From contig JAMPHH010000052.1 in assembly GCA_023663505.1 (NCBI GenBank), positions 1 through 24,351 of the forward strand: a stretch of DNA of 24,351 bases, read 5' to 3'. Below are positions 6,054-14,226 of this stretch, in pieces. How positions within the stretch are numbered: position 1 is the first letter of the stretch; each line of letters starts with the position of its first letter. The stretch comes from Muribaculum sp. Lineage in GTDB: Bacteria > Bacillota > Clostridia > Lachnospirales > Lachnospiraceae. The position numbers and the translations under genes were made by a program. The notes under the pieces were generated by a model. It was not told the origin of the DNA, made no database searches, and was given only the letters and a program-made list of their open reading frames with translations.

Positions 6054-6830
6054 ATGCAGGATTTTTTCTTTGAGGTAAAGGGACTGACCGTGGGCTATGA
6101 CGGCGTTCCCCTGATCAGGGATATCACGTTGGGGATAAACAAGGGAGAGGTCCTCACGCTGATTGGCCCTAACGGGGCGGGGAAGTCCACGATTTTAAAG
6201 AGCATCATCGGACAGCTCTCGCTCCTTGCGGGGGTGGTTCTTTTGGACAATCACAGGCTTGATGAAATGTCGGAAAAGGAGCGGGCGAAAAGCGTTTCGA
6301 TTGTGCTGACGGACAAAATCTCCACAGAGCTTCTGACGGTGCGGGAGGTTGTGGAGATGGGGAGATATCCGTACACGGGACGCTTGGGGATCCTGCATGA
6401 GAGGGATAAGGAGATTGTCGCGCGCGTAATGGAGCAGATTCATGTCGCCGATTTGGCGCAAAGGGATTTTATGCATTTAAGCGACGGTCAGAAGCAGCGT
6501 GTGATGCTTGCGAAGGCAATGGCGCAAGAGCCTGAGATTCTCGTGCTTGACGAGCCGATTTCCTATCTGGATATCGGGTATCAGACAGAGTTTTTGAAGC
6601 TTTTAAGAAAGATGTCGAGGGAGCAGGGGCTGACGGTCATCATGTCCCTTCATGAGCTCGACCATGCGGAGTGGGTCTCCGATAAGGTTATGTGCGTGAA
6701 GGAGGCGTGTATTGAACGCTTCGGGAGTCCTGATGAGATATTCACGAGCGGATATATCAGCGAGCTTTACGGAGTCGCGGCAAAAGATTTGGAACGCTTG
6801 GGACATTGGAGAAGAAAACGGGGGGATTAG
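6054..6830 (+). CDS. ABC transporter ATP-binding protein (FecE/BtuD-type)
   Basis: 258 residues from ATG 6054, one nucleotide after the permease stop. A TTG at 6024 inside the permease gene could add ten residues but would precede the conserved start. Walker A GPNGAGKST is at 38-46, the signature LSDGQKQRV begins at 142, Walker B ILVLDEP is at 162-168 and the switch histidine is His200 (SLHELDHAE). LSDGQ instead of LSGGQ is common in iron/B12-type importers. It would energise import together with the permease at 5012-6052 and the lipoprotein at 3889-5046. The gene ends 6 nt before cbiP. Confidence 0.94.
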   Translation: MQDFFFEVKGLTVGYDGVPLIRDITLGINKGEVLTLIGPNGAGKSTILKSIIGQLSLLAGVVLLDNHRLDEMSEKERAKSVSIVLTDKISTELLTVREVVEMGRYPYTGRLGILHERDKEIVARVMEQIHVADLAQRDFMHLSDGQKQRVMLAKAMAQEPEILVLDEPISYLDIGYQTEFLKLLRKMSREQGLTVIMSLHELDHAEWVSDKVMCVKEACIERFGSPDEIFTSGYISELYGVAAKDLERLGHWRRKRGD

Positions 6831-6836
6831 AGGCGT

Positions 6837-8306
6837 ATGTCGAAGGTACTCATGGTGCAGGGAACAATGTCGAATGTCGGGAAAAGTCTGCTATGCGCGG
6901 GGCTTTGCCGTATCTTTGCGCAGGACGGGCACTCGGTAGCTCCGTTTAAGTCGCAGAATATGGCGCTCAATTCGTTTATCACTAAGGACGGGCTTGAGAT
7001 GGGGCGGGCGCAGGTGATGCAGGCGGAGGCGGCGGGGGTGCGCGCGGACGTCTGTATGAATCCAATCCTTTTAAAGCCGACCTCGGATATGGGTTCGCAG
7101 GTGATTGTCAACGGGGAAGTCATAGGGAATATGCAGGCAAAGGAATATTTTGCATACAAGAAAAGCCTGATCCCCGATATCGTGAAGGCTTTCAGGCGAT
7201 TGGAGGAGACGGCGGATATTATCGTGATAGAGGGCGCGGGAAGCCCTGCGGAGATTAATCTCAAGCAGAATGATATTGTCAACATGGGCTTGGCACAGCT
7301 TGTTGGAAGCAATGTGCTTCTGGCGGGAGATATCGACAGGGGCGGAGTGTTTGCACAGCTCCTCGGGACGCTGATGCTTCTCGAGGACAGCGAGCGGGCT
7401 CTTGTGAAGGGCTTGATTATCAATAAGTTTCGCGGTGACAAGACCATTCTTGACTCGGGGATAGATATGCTTGAGAAGCGGGGCGGCGTCAGGGTCGCGG
7501 GGGTTGTTCCGTATATGCAGCTCTCCTTGGACGATGAGGACAGTCTGACGGAGCGGTTTGAGAGACGGGATAAGGGAAAGCTTGATTTGGTGGTGATTCG
7601 CTATCCCAGAATCTCTAATTTTACGGACTTTAATGTGTTTGAGCAGAGTTCGGAGGTAAGTGTCCGCTATGTGAGCAGGGCGTCCGAGCTTGGCAGTCCC
7701 GACATGATATTTTTGCCGGGCAGTAAAAATACGATCGAAGACCTTAAGTGGCTGCGTGACAACGGGTTGGAGGAGGCGGTGAAGGAACGGGCAAAGCTGA
7801 GTATTATCTTCGGAATTTGCGGCGGACTCCAGATGCTTGGGGAATCCATTGCCGACCCCGATGGAGTGGAGAGCGGGGAGACGATTCGCGGAATGGGACT
7901 GCTCCCGATTGAGTCGGTTTTACAGCGTGACAAGATACGCAGGCAAAGGACGGTGGAGCTGGACAATATACAGGGCGAGTTGAGCTGCCTGAATGGAATT
8001 GAAGCGGTGGGATATGAGATTCACATGGGTGTGACCAAGGGCTTGAAGCAGGCGGATAACGAGGCATGTGTTTTCTCGAATGGAAATGTCTACGGAAGCT
8101 ATCTGCACGGCATTTTTGATGCGGAGGGAATCGCGCCGAAGCTTCTCTCCATGCTTGCGGGGAGGAAAGGGATTTCGGTGAGGGTGGACGATATGCGCGC
8201 GCTTGACTGCTTTAAGGAAACACAGTATGATAAGCTTGCGGAAGTCTTAAGGGAATATATGGATATGGAATTGATTTATGGCATGTTGAGAGAGAGCCAA
8301 GTGTGA
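6837..8306 (+). CDS. cbiP: Cobyric acid synthase CbiP
   Basis: 489 residues, the usual length. It amidates the b, d, e and g side chains of adenosylcobyrinic a,c-diamide using glutamine and ATP, giving cobyric acid. The N-terminal synthetase domain (1-~245) begins VLMVQGTMSNVGKS and contains FKSQNMALNS and NPILLKPTSDMGSQV, all typical of CobQ/CbiP. The C-terminal class I glutamine amidotransferase domain has FLPGSKNT, the nucleophile Cys328 in IFGICGGLQMLG, and His434 in SYLHGIF. AGAGG lies just upstream of the ATG. This is a late-pathway enzyme placed first among the cob genes, directly after the transporter. Confidence 0.97.
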   Translation: MSKVLMVQGTMSNVGKSLLCAGLCRIFAQDGHSVAPFKSQNMALNSFITKDGLEMGRAQVMQAEAAGVRADVCMNPILLKPTSDMGSQVIVNGEVIGNMQAKEYFAYKKSLIPDIVKAFRRLEETADIIVIEGAGSPAEINLKQNDIVNMGLAQLVGSNVLLAGDIDRGGVFAQLLGTLMLLEDSERALVKGLIINKFRGDKTILDSGIDMLEKRGGVRVAGVVPYMQLSLDDEDSLTERFERRDKGKLDLVVIRYPRISNFTDFNVFEQSSEVSVRYVSRASELGSPDMIFLPGSKNTIEDLKWLRDNGLEEAVKERAKLSIIFGICGGLQMLGESIADPDGVESGETIRGMGLLPIESVLQRDKIRRQRTVELDNIQGELSCLNGIEAVGYEIHMGVTKGLKQADNEACVFSNGNVYGSYLHGIFDAEGIAPKLLSMLAGRKGISVRVDDMRALDCFKETQYDKLAEVLREYMDMELIYGMLRESQV

Positions 8307-8441
8307 GAAGAATATCTAGCCGCTCGCAGCAAGGGCTGCTTCGCGGAGAAATTCTAAGGTTCGCATGGCGAACCTTTTCTCACACTGAAGAACGCAAGGG
8401 CGGCGTTCTTCTCATTGATTGTTTGAGCCGCCGTAGGCGGC
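8301..8441. other. Hairpin-rich intercistronic region between cbiP and cobT
   Basis: GTGTGAGAA (8301-8309, overlapping the cbiP stop) pairs exactly with TTCTCACAC (8377-8385). It encloses GCAGC-AAGG-GCTGC (8326-8339) and AAGGTTCGC-ATG-GCGAACCTT (8356-8376). Two more hairpins follow: GAAGAACGC/GCGTTCTTC (8387-8411) and GCCGCC-GTA-GGCGGC (8427-8441). No hairpin has a clean T-run, so strong termination is unlikely. RNA processing, message stability or a small repeat element are possible roles. There is no open frame with a ribosome site here. Confidence 0.75.
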
Positions 8442-8454
8442 ATGGAGAATTAGT

Positions 8455-9525
8455 ATGACAAGGCAGGAATTAGATGATTTAGTGATTGGGAAGCCGTCTG
8501 CGGAAATATATCAAGGCATTCAGATGGAATGGGACAAAATAGCCAAGCCGCTTGGAGGAATGGGCGAGCTTGAGAGACTGACCGCGCGTATCGGTGCATG
8601 CTTGGGCGAGGTGCATTTCCAAATCGGGCGAAAAGCGGTGATTGTCATGTGTTCGGATAACGGTATTGTGGAGGAGAATATCAGCCAGTCCGGACAGAAG
8701 GTGACAAGGGCTGTCGCGAGGGCGATGGGACAGGGAAGGTCCTCCGTGGGAATTATGGCGTCGCACATCGGGGCTGACGTCATACCTGTGGACATCGGGA
8801 TAGCGGGGGAGCAAGGGATTGACGGAGTGGTGGACAAAAGAGTGGCTTCGGGAACACACAATTTTCTGAAAGGTCCGGCGATGTCCGAGGCAGAGACGCT
8901 TGCCGCCATTCATGTAGGAATAGAGATGGCGGCTTATTGTAAGGCACAGGGATATAGGCTGCTCGCAACAGGGGAGATGGGGATTGGAAACACCACGACT
9001 TCCGGCGCGATGGCGGCGGCAATGACGGGGCTTTCGGCGGAAGCGGTCACGGGGCGCGGCGCGGGACTGGACGACGAGAGACTGATACATAAGAAGGCGG
9101 TCATCTCGGAAGCCTTGGAGCGATATCATTTGGAACAGGGGGAGACTCTGCGCATTTTACAGTCAGTCGGCGGCTTGGATATCGCGGGAATGACAGGCGT
9201 GTATATCGGGGCGGCGTTAAATCATCTTCCGGTTGTCATGGACGGAGTGATCAGCGCGGTGGCTGCGCTCGCGGCGGAGCGTCTAAAGAGCGGCGTAAAG
9301 GAATATATCATTCCGTCGCACATGAGCAGAGAGCCTGCAATGGAATATATGTTAAAGGAGCTTGGTCTCTCTCCAATCATAGATGCGTCAATGGCGTTGG
9401 GGGAGGGAACGGGCGCGGTCATGATGTTTGCGCTTCTGGATATGGCGATGGCGCTTTATCGGGGAGCGGCGGACTTTGCGCAAATGGGGATCGAAGCCTA
9501 TCAAAGACATGGGGAAGCTTTGTGA
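8455..9525 (+). CDS. cobT: Nicotinate-nucleotide--dimethylbenzimidazole phosphoribosyltransferase CobT
   Basis: 356 residues. It activates the lower-ligand base by moving phosphoribose from nicotinate mononucleotide to it, giving the alpha-ribazole phosphate. Family motifs are present: KPLGGMGELE near 31, MCSDNGIVEE near 65, TGEMGIGNTTTS with Glu174, and LGEGTGA with Glu317, the catalytic base at the same residue number as in the Salmonella enzyme. A GGAG site lies ~8 nt before the ATG. No lower-ligand synthesis gene (bza or bluB type) is in the window, so the base used is unknown. The stop overlaps the cobU start by one base. Confidence 0.97.
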   Translation: MTRQELDDLVIGKPSAEIYQGIQMEWDKIAKPLGGMGELERLTARIGACLGEVHFQIGRKAVIVMCSDNGIVEENISQSGQKVTRAVARAMGQGRSSVGIMASHIGADVIPVDIGIAGEQGIDGVVDKRVASGTHNFLKGPAMSEAETLAAIHVGIEMAAYCKAQGYRLLATGEMGIGNTTTSGAMAAAMTGLSAEAVTGRGAGLDDERLIHKKAVISEALERYHLEQGETLRILQSVGGLDIAGMTGVYIGAALNHLPVVMDGVISAVAALAAERLKSGVKEYIIPSHMSREPAMEYMLKELGLSPIIDASMALGEGTGAVMMFALLDMAMALYRGAADFAQMGIEAYQRHGEAL

Positions 9526-10088
9526 TGACACTGGTAATCGGCAAAAGCGGAAGCGGCAAATCAGAATATGCGGAGCAGCTCTTGCTTGAGATGGCGGAGC
9601 ACAAGGAGCGGTATTATATTGCGACGATGCGCATTATGGATAAGGACGGCGAGGAGCGGGTAAGGAGGCACAGGCGGAAGCGGCAGGGGAAGGGCTTTAT
9701 CACCATAGAGCAGCCCCGCGATGTCGGTCTGATAGCGGCAAGGCTGCCCGAGGATTCCGCCGTGCTGTTGGAGTGCATCACCAATCTGACGGCAAACGAG
9801 CTGTTTGATTCTAAGCAGTCTGCCCCCGATACGCTTGATGAGGGGATAGCGTCGGCACAGAGGGTAGTGGATAAGGTTTTGGGAGACGTCTCGCTTATGC
9901 AGGGGAAATTCAAGACGCTCGTGGTTGTGAGCGGAAGCTATTCTGATGCGGACGATGAATATGACGAGGAGACTAAGGCGTATATCCGTACATTATCGCT
10001 CATAAATGACGGTATTGTCAGATTGGCGGAGCGTGTGGTGGAGGTGACGGAGGGCGTCCCCGTGGTAGTGAGGGGGATAAGGGTGTGA
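9525..10088 (+). CDS. cobU: Adenosylcobinamide kinase / guanylyltransferase CobU
   Basis: 187 residues from ATG 9525 (TGATG overlap with cobT). The GTG immediately before it is an alternative start adding one residue. The enzyme phosphorylates adenosylcobinamide and then transfers GMP to make adenosylcobinamide-GDP. The P-loop GKSGSGKS is at residues 6-13. YIATMRIMDKDGEERVRRHRRKR (seen as YIATM then RVRRHR) contains His49, the position of the guanylylated histidine of CobU. LLECITNL near 81 is a third family motif. GGGGAAG serves as the ribosome site. CobS follows one base after the stop. Confidence 0.95.
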   Translation: MTLVIGKSGSGKSEYAEQLLLEMAEHKERYYIATMRIMDKDGEERVRRHRRKRQGKGFITIEQPRDVGLIAARLPEDSAVLLECITNLTANELFDSKQSAPDTLDEGIASAQRVVDKVLGDVSLMQGKFKTLVVVSGSYSDADDEYDEETKAYIRTLSLINDGIVRLAERVVEVTEGVPVVVRGIRV

Positions 10089-10089
10089 A

Positions 10090-10854
10090 ATGAGTGTTTT
10101 GAAATCGCTTTGCATTGCATTTGCAATGTATTCCAAAATCCCTGTGCCGCAGCTTGCGTGGAAGCAGGAGGATATGAAATATACGCTGTGCTTTTTCCCT
10201 TGGGTGGGAGCCGTGATTGGCGCGCTTGAGGTGGCATGGTATGAGCTGTGTGGACGCATCGGGCTCGGGCGAATGGCTTATGCTTTTGTCGGGGCAGCGA
10301 TACCGATTATCGTCACGGGCGGATTCCATATAGACGGCTTTATGGATACGGCGGACGCGCGTTCATCTTATCAGGATAGGGATAAGAAGTTAGATATATT
10401 AAAGGATTCCCATATTGGAGCGTTTGCGGTAATCAGGCTGCTTTTGTATTATCTGCTTTATCTCGCGGCGCTTTCGGAGGTGAAGGGGATAGAGACGGCG
10501 ATTGTTTTCGGGATCGGCTTTGTGCTTTCCAGAGGAATGAGCGGCGTGGCTGCCGTCACGATGCGCTCCGCCCGAAATGAGGGCTCTTTAAAGAAGGTAT
10601 CAGGTGCGCAAGCCAAGAGAGTCGTGCTTGTCATGCTCATCTTGCAGATTGCGTTGGCGCTCTTGGCGATGCTTATGGTATCACCTTGGACAGGCTTACT
10701 TGTGGTAGTGGGAATGATTGGCTGTGCGCTCTATTATCGCCGTATGGCATATCGGGAATTTGGCGGGGTGACGGGTGATACGGCGGGGTATTTTTTGCAG
10801 CTTTGCGAGCTGGTGATCGTGATTGCGGCTGCGGCGGGAGGTCACATCATATGA
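10090..10854 (+). CDS. cobS: Adenosylcobinamide-GDP ribazoletransferase (cobalamin synthase) CobS
   Basis: 254 residues, an integral membrane enzyme with about six hydrophobic helices. It joins adenosylcobinamide-GDP to alpha-ribazole (phosphate), the last assembly step. Diagnostic motifs are GGFHIDGFMDTADA (77-90), DSHIGAF (from 106) and, near the C-terminus, FGGVTGDTAGY. Such Asp-rich motifs bind Mg2+ in this CDP-alcohol-transferase-like family. The start is one base after the cobU stop, and the end overlaps the cobC start (ATGA). Confidence 0.96.
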   Translation: MSVLKSLCIAFAMYSKIPVPQLAWKQEDMKYTLCFFPWVGAVIGALEVAWYELCGRIGLGRMAYAFVGAAIPIIVTGGFHIDGFMDTADARSSYQDRDKKLDILKDSHIGAFAVIRLLLYYLLYLAALSEVKGIETAIVFGIGFVLSRGMSGVAAVTMRSARNEGSLKKVSGAQAKRVVLVMLILQIALALLAMLMVSPWTGLLVVVGMIGCALYYRRMAYREFGGVTGDTAGYFLQLCELVIVIAAAAGGHII

Positions 10855-11522
10855 TGGTCATTTCTTTGATTCGCCATGGGGCGACACAGTCAAATTACGA
10901 ACATAGGTATTTGGGGACTACCGACGAACCGCTCTCCGAGGAGGGAAGGGAGCGGCTTGCGATTCAAGCGCGGGCGGGCAGGTATGGCGAACCGAAGCTT
11001 GTGTTTACAAGTCCCATGATAAGGTGCAGGGAGAGTGCGGATATTTTGTTTCCAAGGATAGGACGGATTGTGATTCCCGAGTGGACGGAGATCGATTTCG
11101 GGGCGTTCGAGGGGAAAAATTATCAGGACTTAAAGGGTGATGCAGATTATCAGGCGTGGATAGACAGCGGCGGAAGCATGCCTTTTCCGAACGGGGAGAG
11201 CAGGGAAGGCTTTGTAGAGCGGGTGATGCGTGGGCTTGAGAGGGCGTTGTCCGCTTGGAGACTGCAAAAGGATAGCAGCGGGGGGATATACGTAGGGTCA
11301 GGACAGGCAGCGGCTGAGACATGGGAGTTGGAGGCTTGTGCGGGTAAGACGGCGGACATAGAGATTGCCGCGGTGGTTCACGGAGGGACGATCATGGCGC
11401 TGTGCAGCAGTCTTTGCGGCGGGGAATATTTTGACTATCAGGCAGAATGCGGGGAGGGATATCGTGTGGCGTTAGATTATGTCGGGAGAGAAATAAAGCT
11501 TCGGGAGTGTGAGAAGCTATGA
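10851..11522 (+). CDS. cobC: Histidine phosphatase, probable alpha-ribazole-5'-phosphate phosphatase CobC
   Basis: 223 residues from ATG 10851, with GGGAGG 9 nt upstream. An ATG at 10854 is also possible. It has the histidine-phosphatase signature LIRHGATQSN with the phospho-accepting His9, Arg8, the acidic motif TEIDFGAFEG with Glu80, and the second catalytic His177 in AVVHGGT. Its place between cobS and cbiB identifies it as the CobC-type enzyme removing phosphate from alpha-ribazole phosphate or from cobalamin phosphate. Between ~138 and ~170 it has a loop (DSSGGIYVGSGQAAAE...) that makes it somewhat longer than usual CobC proteins. It overlaps cbiB by 4 nt. Confidence 0.88.
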   Translation: MMVISLIRHGATQSNYEHRYLGTTDEPLSEEGRERLAIQARAGRYGEPKLVFTSPMIRCRESADILFPRIGRIVIPEWTEIDFGAFEGKNYQDLKGDADYQAWIDSGGSMPFPNGESREGFVERVMRGLERALSAWRLQKDSSGGIYVGSGQAAAETWELEACAGKTADIEIAAVVHGGTIMALCSSLCGGEYFDYQAECGEGYRVALDYVGREIKLRECEKL

Positions 11523-12484
11523 TACGGTATCATATGATAGCGTTTGCGGCGGGCTTTCTGTTAGATTTGCTGATAGGCGACCCGAGGGAGCTGCCGCACC
11601 CGGTTCGGGCAATCGGCTGGCTCGTCGGCAAATTGGAGAGGAAGCTGAATCACGGGGACAAGCGAGTGCAAAAGGGTTTGGCTTTGGTGCTTATCATGAC
11701 GCTTTTAACGGTGCTTGTCTCCTCACTGATACTGACTGCGGCGTATCTTCTGCACCCCGTCTGCGGCGTGGTGGCGGAGAGTGTCATGACCTGTCAGGCG
11801 CTTGCCGTCAAAGCGTTAAAGGACGAGAGCATGAGGGTATATGAACGGCTGCAAAACGGGAGCATTGAGGAAGCCAGATATGCGGTGTCCATGATCGTTG
11901 GCAGGGACACGGAATGCTTAGACTCAAAAGGGATTATCAAGGCGGCGGTGGAAACGGTTGCGGAAAATACCTCGGACGGGGTGCTCGCACCGATGCTGTA
12001 TCTCGCGGTCGGGGGTCCGGTTCTGGGATTCCTATATAAGGCGGTCAACACGATGGATTCCATGATAGGGTATAAGAATGAACGATATCTGTTGTTTGGC
12101 AGATCTGCGGCGAGACTGGACGATGCGGTTAATTTTCTTCCCGCGAGGCTGTGCGCGATGCTTATGCTCGTCGCCGCCTTCCTCGGGGGCGGCGCATATG
12201 ACGCGGGGCGGGCGTATCGAATCTACCGGAGGGACAGGAGGAAGCATGCAAGTCCCAATTCAGCCCAGACGGAGGCGGTATGCGCGGGGGCGTTGGGTGT
12301 GCAGCTTGCAGGAGATGCAAGCTATTTTGGAAGGGTGGTTCCAAAGGAAACGATCGGGGACGCGGTTCGCGAGGTGGAGGCGGAGGATATTGTGCGGGCA
12401 AACAGACTGTTGTATATCACGGCGTTGCTTGGCGTCACAGGCTGTATTCTCGTGATGGGTGTGATTGCGCAAATGGCGGGATAG
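11519..12484 (+). CDS. cbiB: Adenosylcobinamide-phosphate synthase CbiB
   Basis: 321 residues, the usual length, with several membrane helices. It attaches aminopropanol (or its phosphate) to the f side chain of cobyric acid. Recognisable motifs are LDLLIGDPRELPHPVRAIG near 14-32, VGRDTECLD, AAVETVAENTSDGVLAPMLY near 145, and KAVNTMDSMIGYKNERY. The start overlaps cobC by ATGA. It acts with CobD, encoded next, which supplies aminopropanol phosphate. Confidence 0.96.
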   Translation: MIRYHMIAFAAGFLLDLLIGDPRELPHPVRAIGWLVGKLERKLNHGDKRVQKGLALVLIMTLLTVLVSSLILTAAYLLHPVCGVVAESVMTCQALAVKALKDESMRVYERLQNGSIEEARYAVSMIVGRDTECLDSKGIIKAAVETVAENTSDGVLAPMLYLAVGGPVLGFLYKAVNTMDSMIGYKNERYLLFGRSAARLDDAVNFLPARLCAMLMLVAAFLGGGAYDAGRAYRIYRRDRRKHASPNSAQTEAVCAGALGVQLAGDASYFGRVVPKETIGDAVREVEAEDIVRANRLLYITALLGVTGCILVMGVIAQMAG

Positions 12485-12494
12485 GGAGGAGCAA

Positions 12495-13523
12495 ATGCAC
12501 GGAGGAGATATATACAGGAATCGTGTGGAAATTGATTTTTCCGTAAGCGTCAATCCGCTTCCGATTCCTCAAGAGGTAAGGGCTGCACTGAGACTTGCAA
12601 TAGAACACTGCGCGAGCTATCCGGATATCGCTCAGGAGAGGTTAAGGGGCGCGGTCGCCAAGGAGCTGCATGTAAACGAGGATTCTCTTTTGTTCGGCAA
12701 TGGCGCATCGGAGCTTTTCCCTGCGGCTTTGCACGCGCTAAAGCCTGAGAGGGTATTGATTCCTGCGCCCGCATATTCGGGCTATGAGAGAGCTGCGAGG
12801 GCTGCAGGAGCGCAGATTCAATATTATGAGCTCTCAAAGGAGAATGACTTTCGGATTGGTGAGGACTTTTTGGAGGCGATTGACGAAGGGGTTGATTTGA
12901 TCTTCCTGACAAACCCGAATAATCCGGTTGGCAATTGTATTGACGCGGGTCTGCTTGAGAGGATATTAGGGCGGTGCAGGGCAAAGGATATCAGCGTGGT
13001 TTTGGACGAGTGCTTTATAGAATTTACAGACCACGGGGAGGTGCGCTCTTATGCACGCAGACTCGGGGAATTTCCCAAGCTGCTGATCGTGCGGGCGTTT
13101 ACCAAGTTTTTTGCCCTGCCGGGAGTGCGTCTGGGGTATCTGCTCACGGGAAATAAGGATTATCGGGAGAGGATCGCCCTGCAGCTTCCCGAGTGGAACG
13201 TGTCGATATTCGCGCAGGAGGGCGGCGTGGCGGCGGTAAGAGAGAGGGAATATTATAGCGGGACTGTTGCATTGATTCGGGCGGAGCGCGAATATCTCTC
13301 GCGGGAGCTTGGCGAAATGGGAATCCGCGTCTATCCGTCAGACGCCAATTTTATCATGCTTTACACGGAGGAGAGGATATGGGACAGACTATTGGAAAAG
13401 GGAATTATGATACGGGATTTAAGCGATTTTAGGGGACTTTCCACAGGGTATTATCGAATCGGGGTCAGGGAGCACGCCGATAACGAGAGACTGATAGCTG
13501 CGATGAGGGAGATCATGGCATAG
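12495..13523 (+). CDS. cobD: Threonine-phosphate decarboxylase CobD
   Basis: 342 residues from ATG 12495, chosen because GGGAGGAG lies 5 nt upstream. A start at 12465 inside cbiB would add a charged, non-conserved stretch. It is a fold-type I PLP enzyme with FGNGASELF, PAPAYSGYERA, LTNPNNPVGN, VVLDECFIEF, and the PLP lysine Lys204 in RAFTKFFALPGVRLGY. It decarboxylates L-threonine phosphate to aminopropanol phosphate for CbiB. Histidinol-phosphate aminotransferase is the close relative, but the neighbourhood decides for CobD. No threonine kinase (PduX) gene is present in the window. Confidence 0.93.
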   Translation: MHGGDIYRNRVEIDFSVSVNPLPIPQEVRAALRLAIEHCASYPDIAQERLRGAVAKELHVNEDSLLFGNGASELFPAALHALKPERVLIPAPAYSGYERAARAAGAQIQYYELSKENDFRIGEDFLEAIDEGVDLIFLTNPNNPVGNCIDAGLLERILGRCRAKDISVVLDECFIEFTDHGEVRSYARRLGEFPKLLIVRAFTKFFALPGVRLGYLLTGNKDYRERIALQLPEWNVSIFAQEGGVAAVREREYYSGTVALIRAEREYLSRELGEMGIRVYPSDANFIMLYTEERIWDRLLEKGIMIRDLSDFRGLSTGYYRIGVREHADNERLIAAMREIMA

Positions 13524-13535
13524 AAGGAGCATGTT

Positions 13536-13570
13536 CATGTCGGGAAGCGGTCGAATGACCATCAGACATG
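13536..13570 (+). other. Intercistronic hairpin before cbiC
   Basis: CATGTC (13536-13541) pairs with GACATG (13565-13570), and an inner GGTC-GAAT-GACC stem (13549-13560) stacks within. There is no T-run. It fills most of the 70-bp gap between cobD and cbiC and may mark an RNA-processing point between the assembly and ring-building halves of the operon. Confidence 0.5.
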
Positions 13571-13593
13571 ACTGAATGTGAAGGGGGCGGACG

Positions 13594-14226
13594 ATGGTGC
13601 AGATTGTCAGACCGGAGGATATCGAGAAACAGAGCTTTTGCATGATTGAGGAGGAATTACGGGAAAGGAATATCACACTGGCGAAGGAGAATGCGGACGT
13701 GATAAAAAGGGTGATTCACACAACCGCTGATTTTGATTACACGGAGACGATGGTGTTCTCAGAAGGGGCGGTGAAGACGGCGCGGGGGCTGATATGTCAG
13801 GGGGCTGATATCGTGACAGACACGCAGATGGCGCTTGCGGGAATCAACAAAAAGAGACTGGCGGCATTTGGCGGCGAGGCGCATTGCTATATGGCAGATG
13901 ACAGGGTGGCGGAGGAGGCGGGCAGGAGAGCTGTCACGAGAGCGACGGTCAGCATGGAGTATGCGGCAAGAAGCTCCAAGCCGATTATTTTTGTGATCGG
14001 AAACGCGCCCACGGCTCTCATACGTCTGTATCAAATGATAGAGGAGAGGGCGTATGCGCCTGCGTTTATTATCGGGGTGCCTGTGGGCTTCGTCAATGTG
14101 GAGGCGGCAAAGGAGCTTATCTTACAGACGGACGTCCCGCATATCGTAAATAGGGGAAGAAAGGGCGGAAGCAACGTGGCGGCGGCAATCTGCAACGCGC
14201 TTCTGTATGGCTGCAGGGGTGAATAA
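13594..14226 (+). CDS. cbiC: Cobalt-precorrin-8 methylmutase CbiC
   Basis: 210 residues. It moves a methyl group from C11 to C12 of cobalt-precorrin-8 to give cobyrinic acid. The catalytic histidine is His42 in RVIHTTADFDY. AVKTARGLICQGADIVTDTQMALAGI, FVIGNAPTAL and GVPVGFVNVEAAKE are family motifs, and the protein ends with GRKGGSNVAAAICNALL. GGGGGCGG precedes the ATG. It overlaps cbiD by 20 nt. Confidence 0.96.
   Translation: MVQIVRPEDIEKQSFCMIEEELRERNITLAKENADVIKRVIHTTADFDYTETMVFSEGAVKTARGLICQGADIVTDTQMALAGINKKRLAAFGGEAHCYMADDRVAEEAGRRAVTRATVSMEYAARSSKPIIFVIGNAPTALIRLYQMIEERAYAPAFIIGVPVGFVNVEAAKELILQTDVPHIVNRGRKGGSNVAAAICNALLYGCRGE

Noticed and set aside
6827..7447. 206-codon minus-strand frame opposite cbiP
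   Set aside because: It is a shadow of the highly conserved cbiP coding frame, with no ribosome site and no recognisable family.
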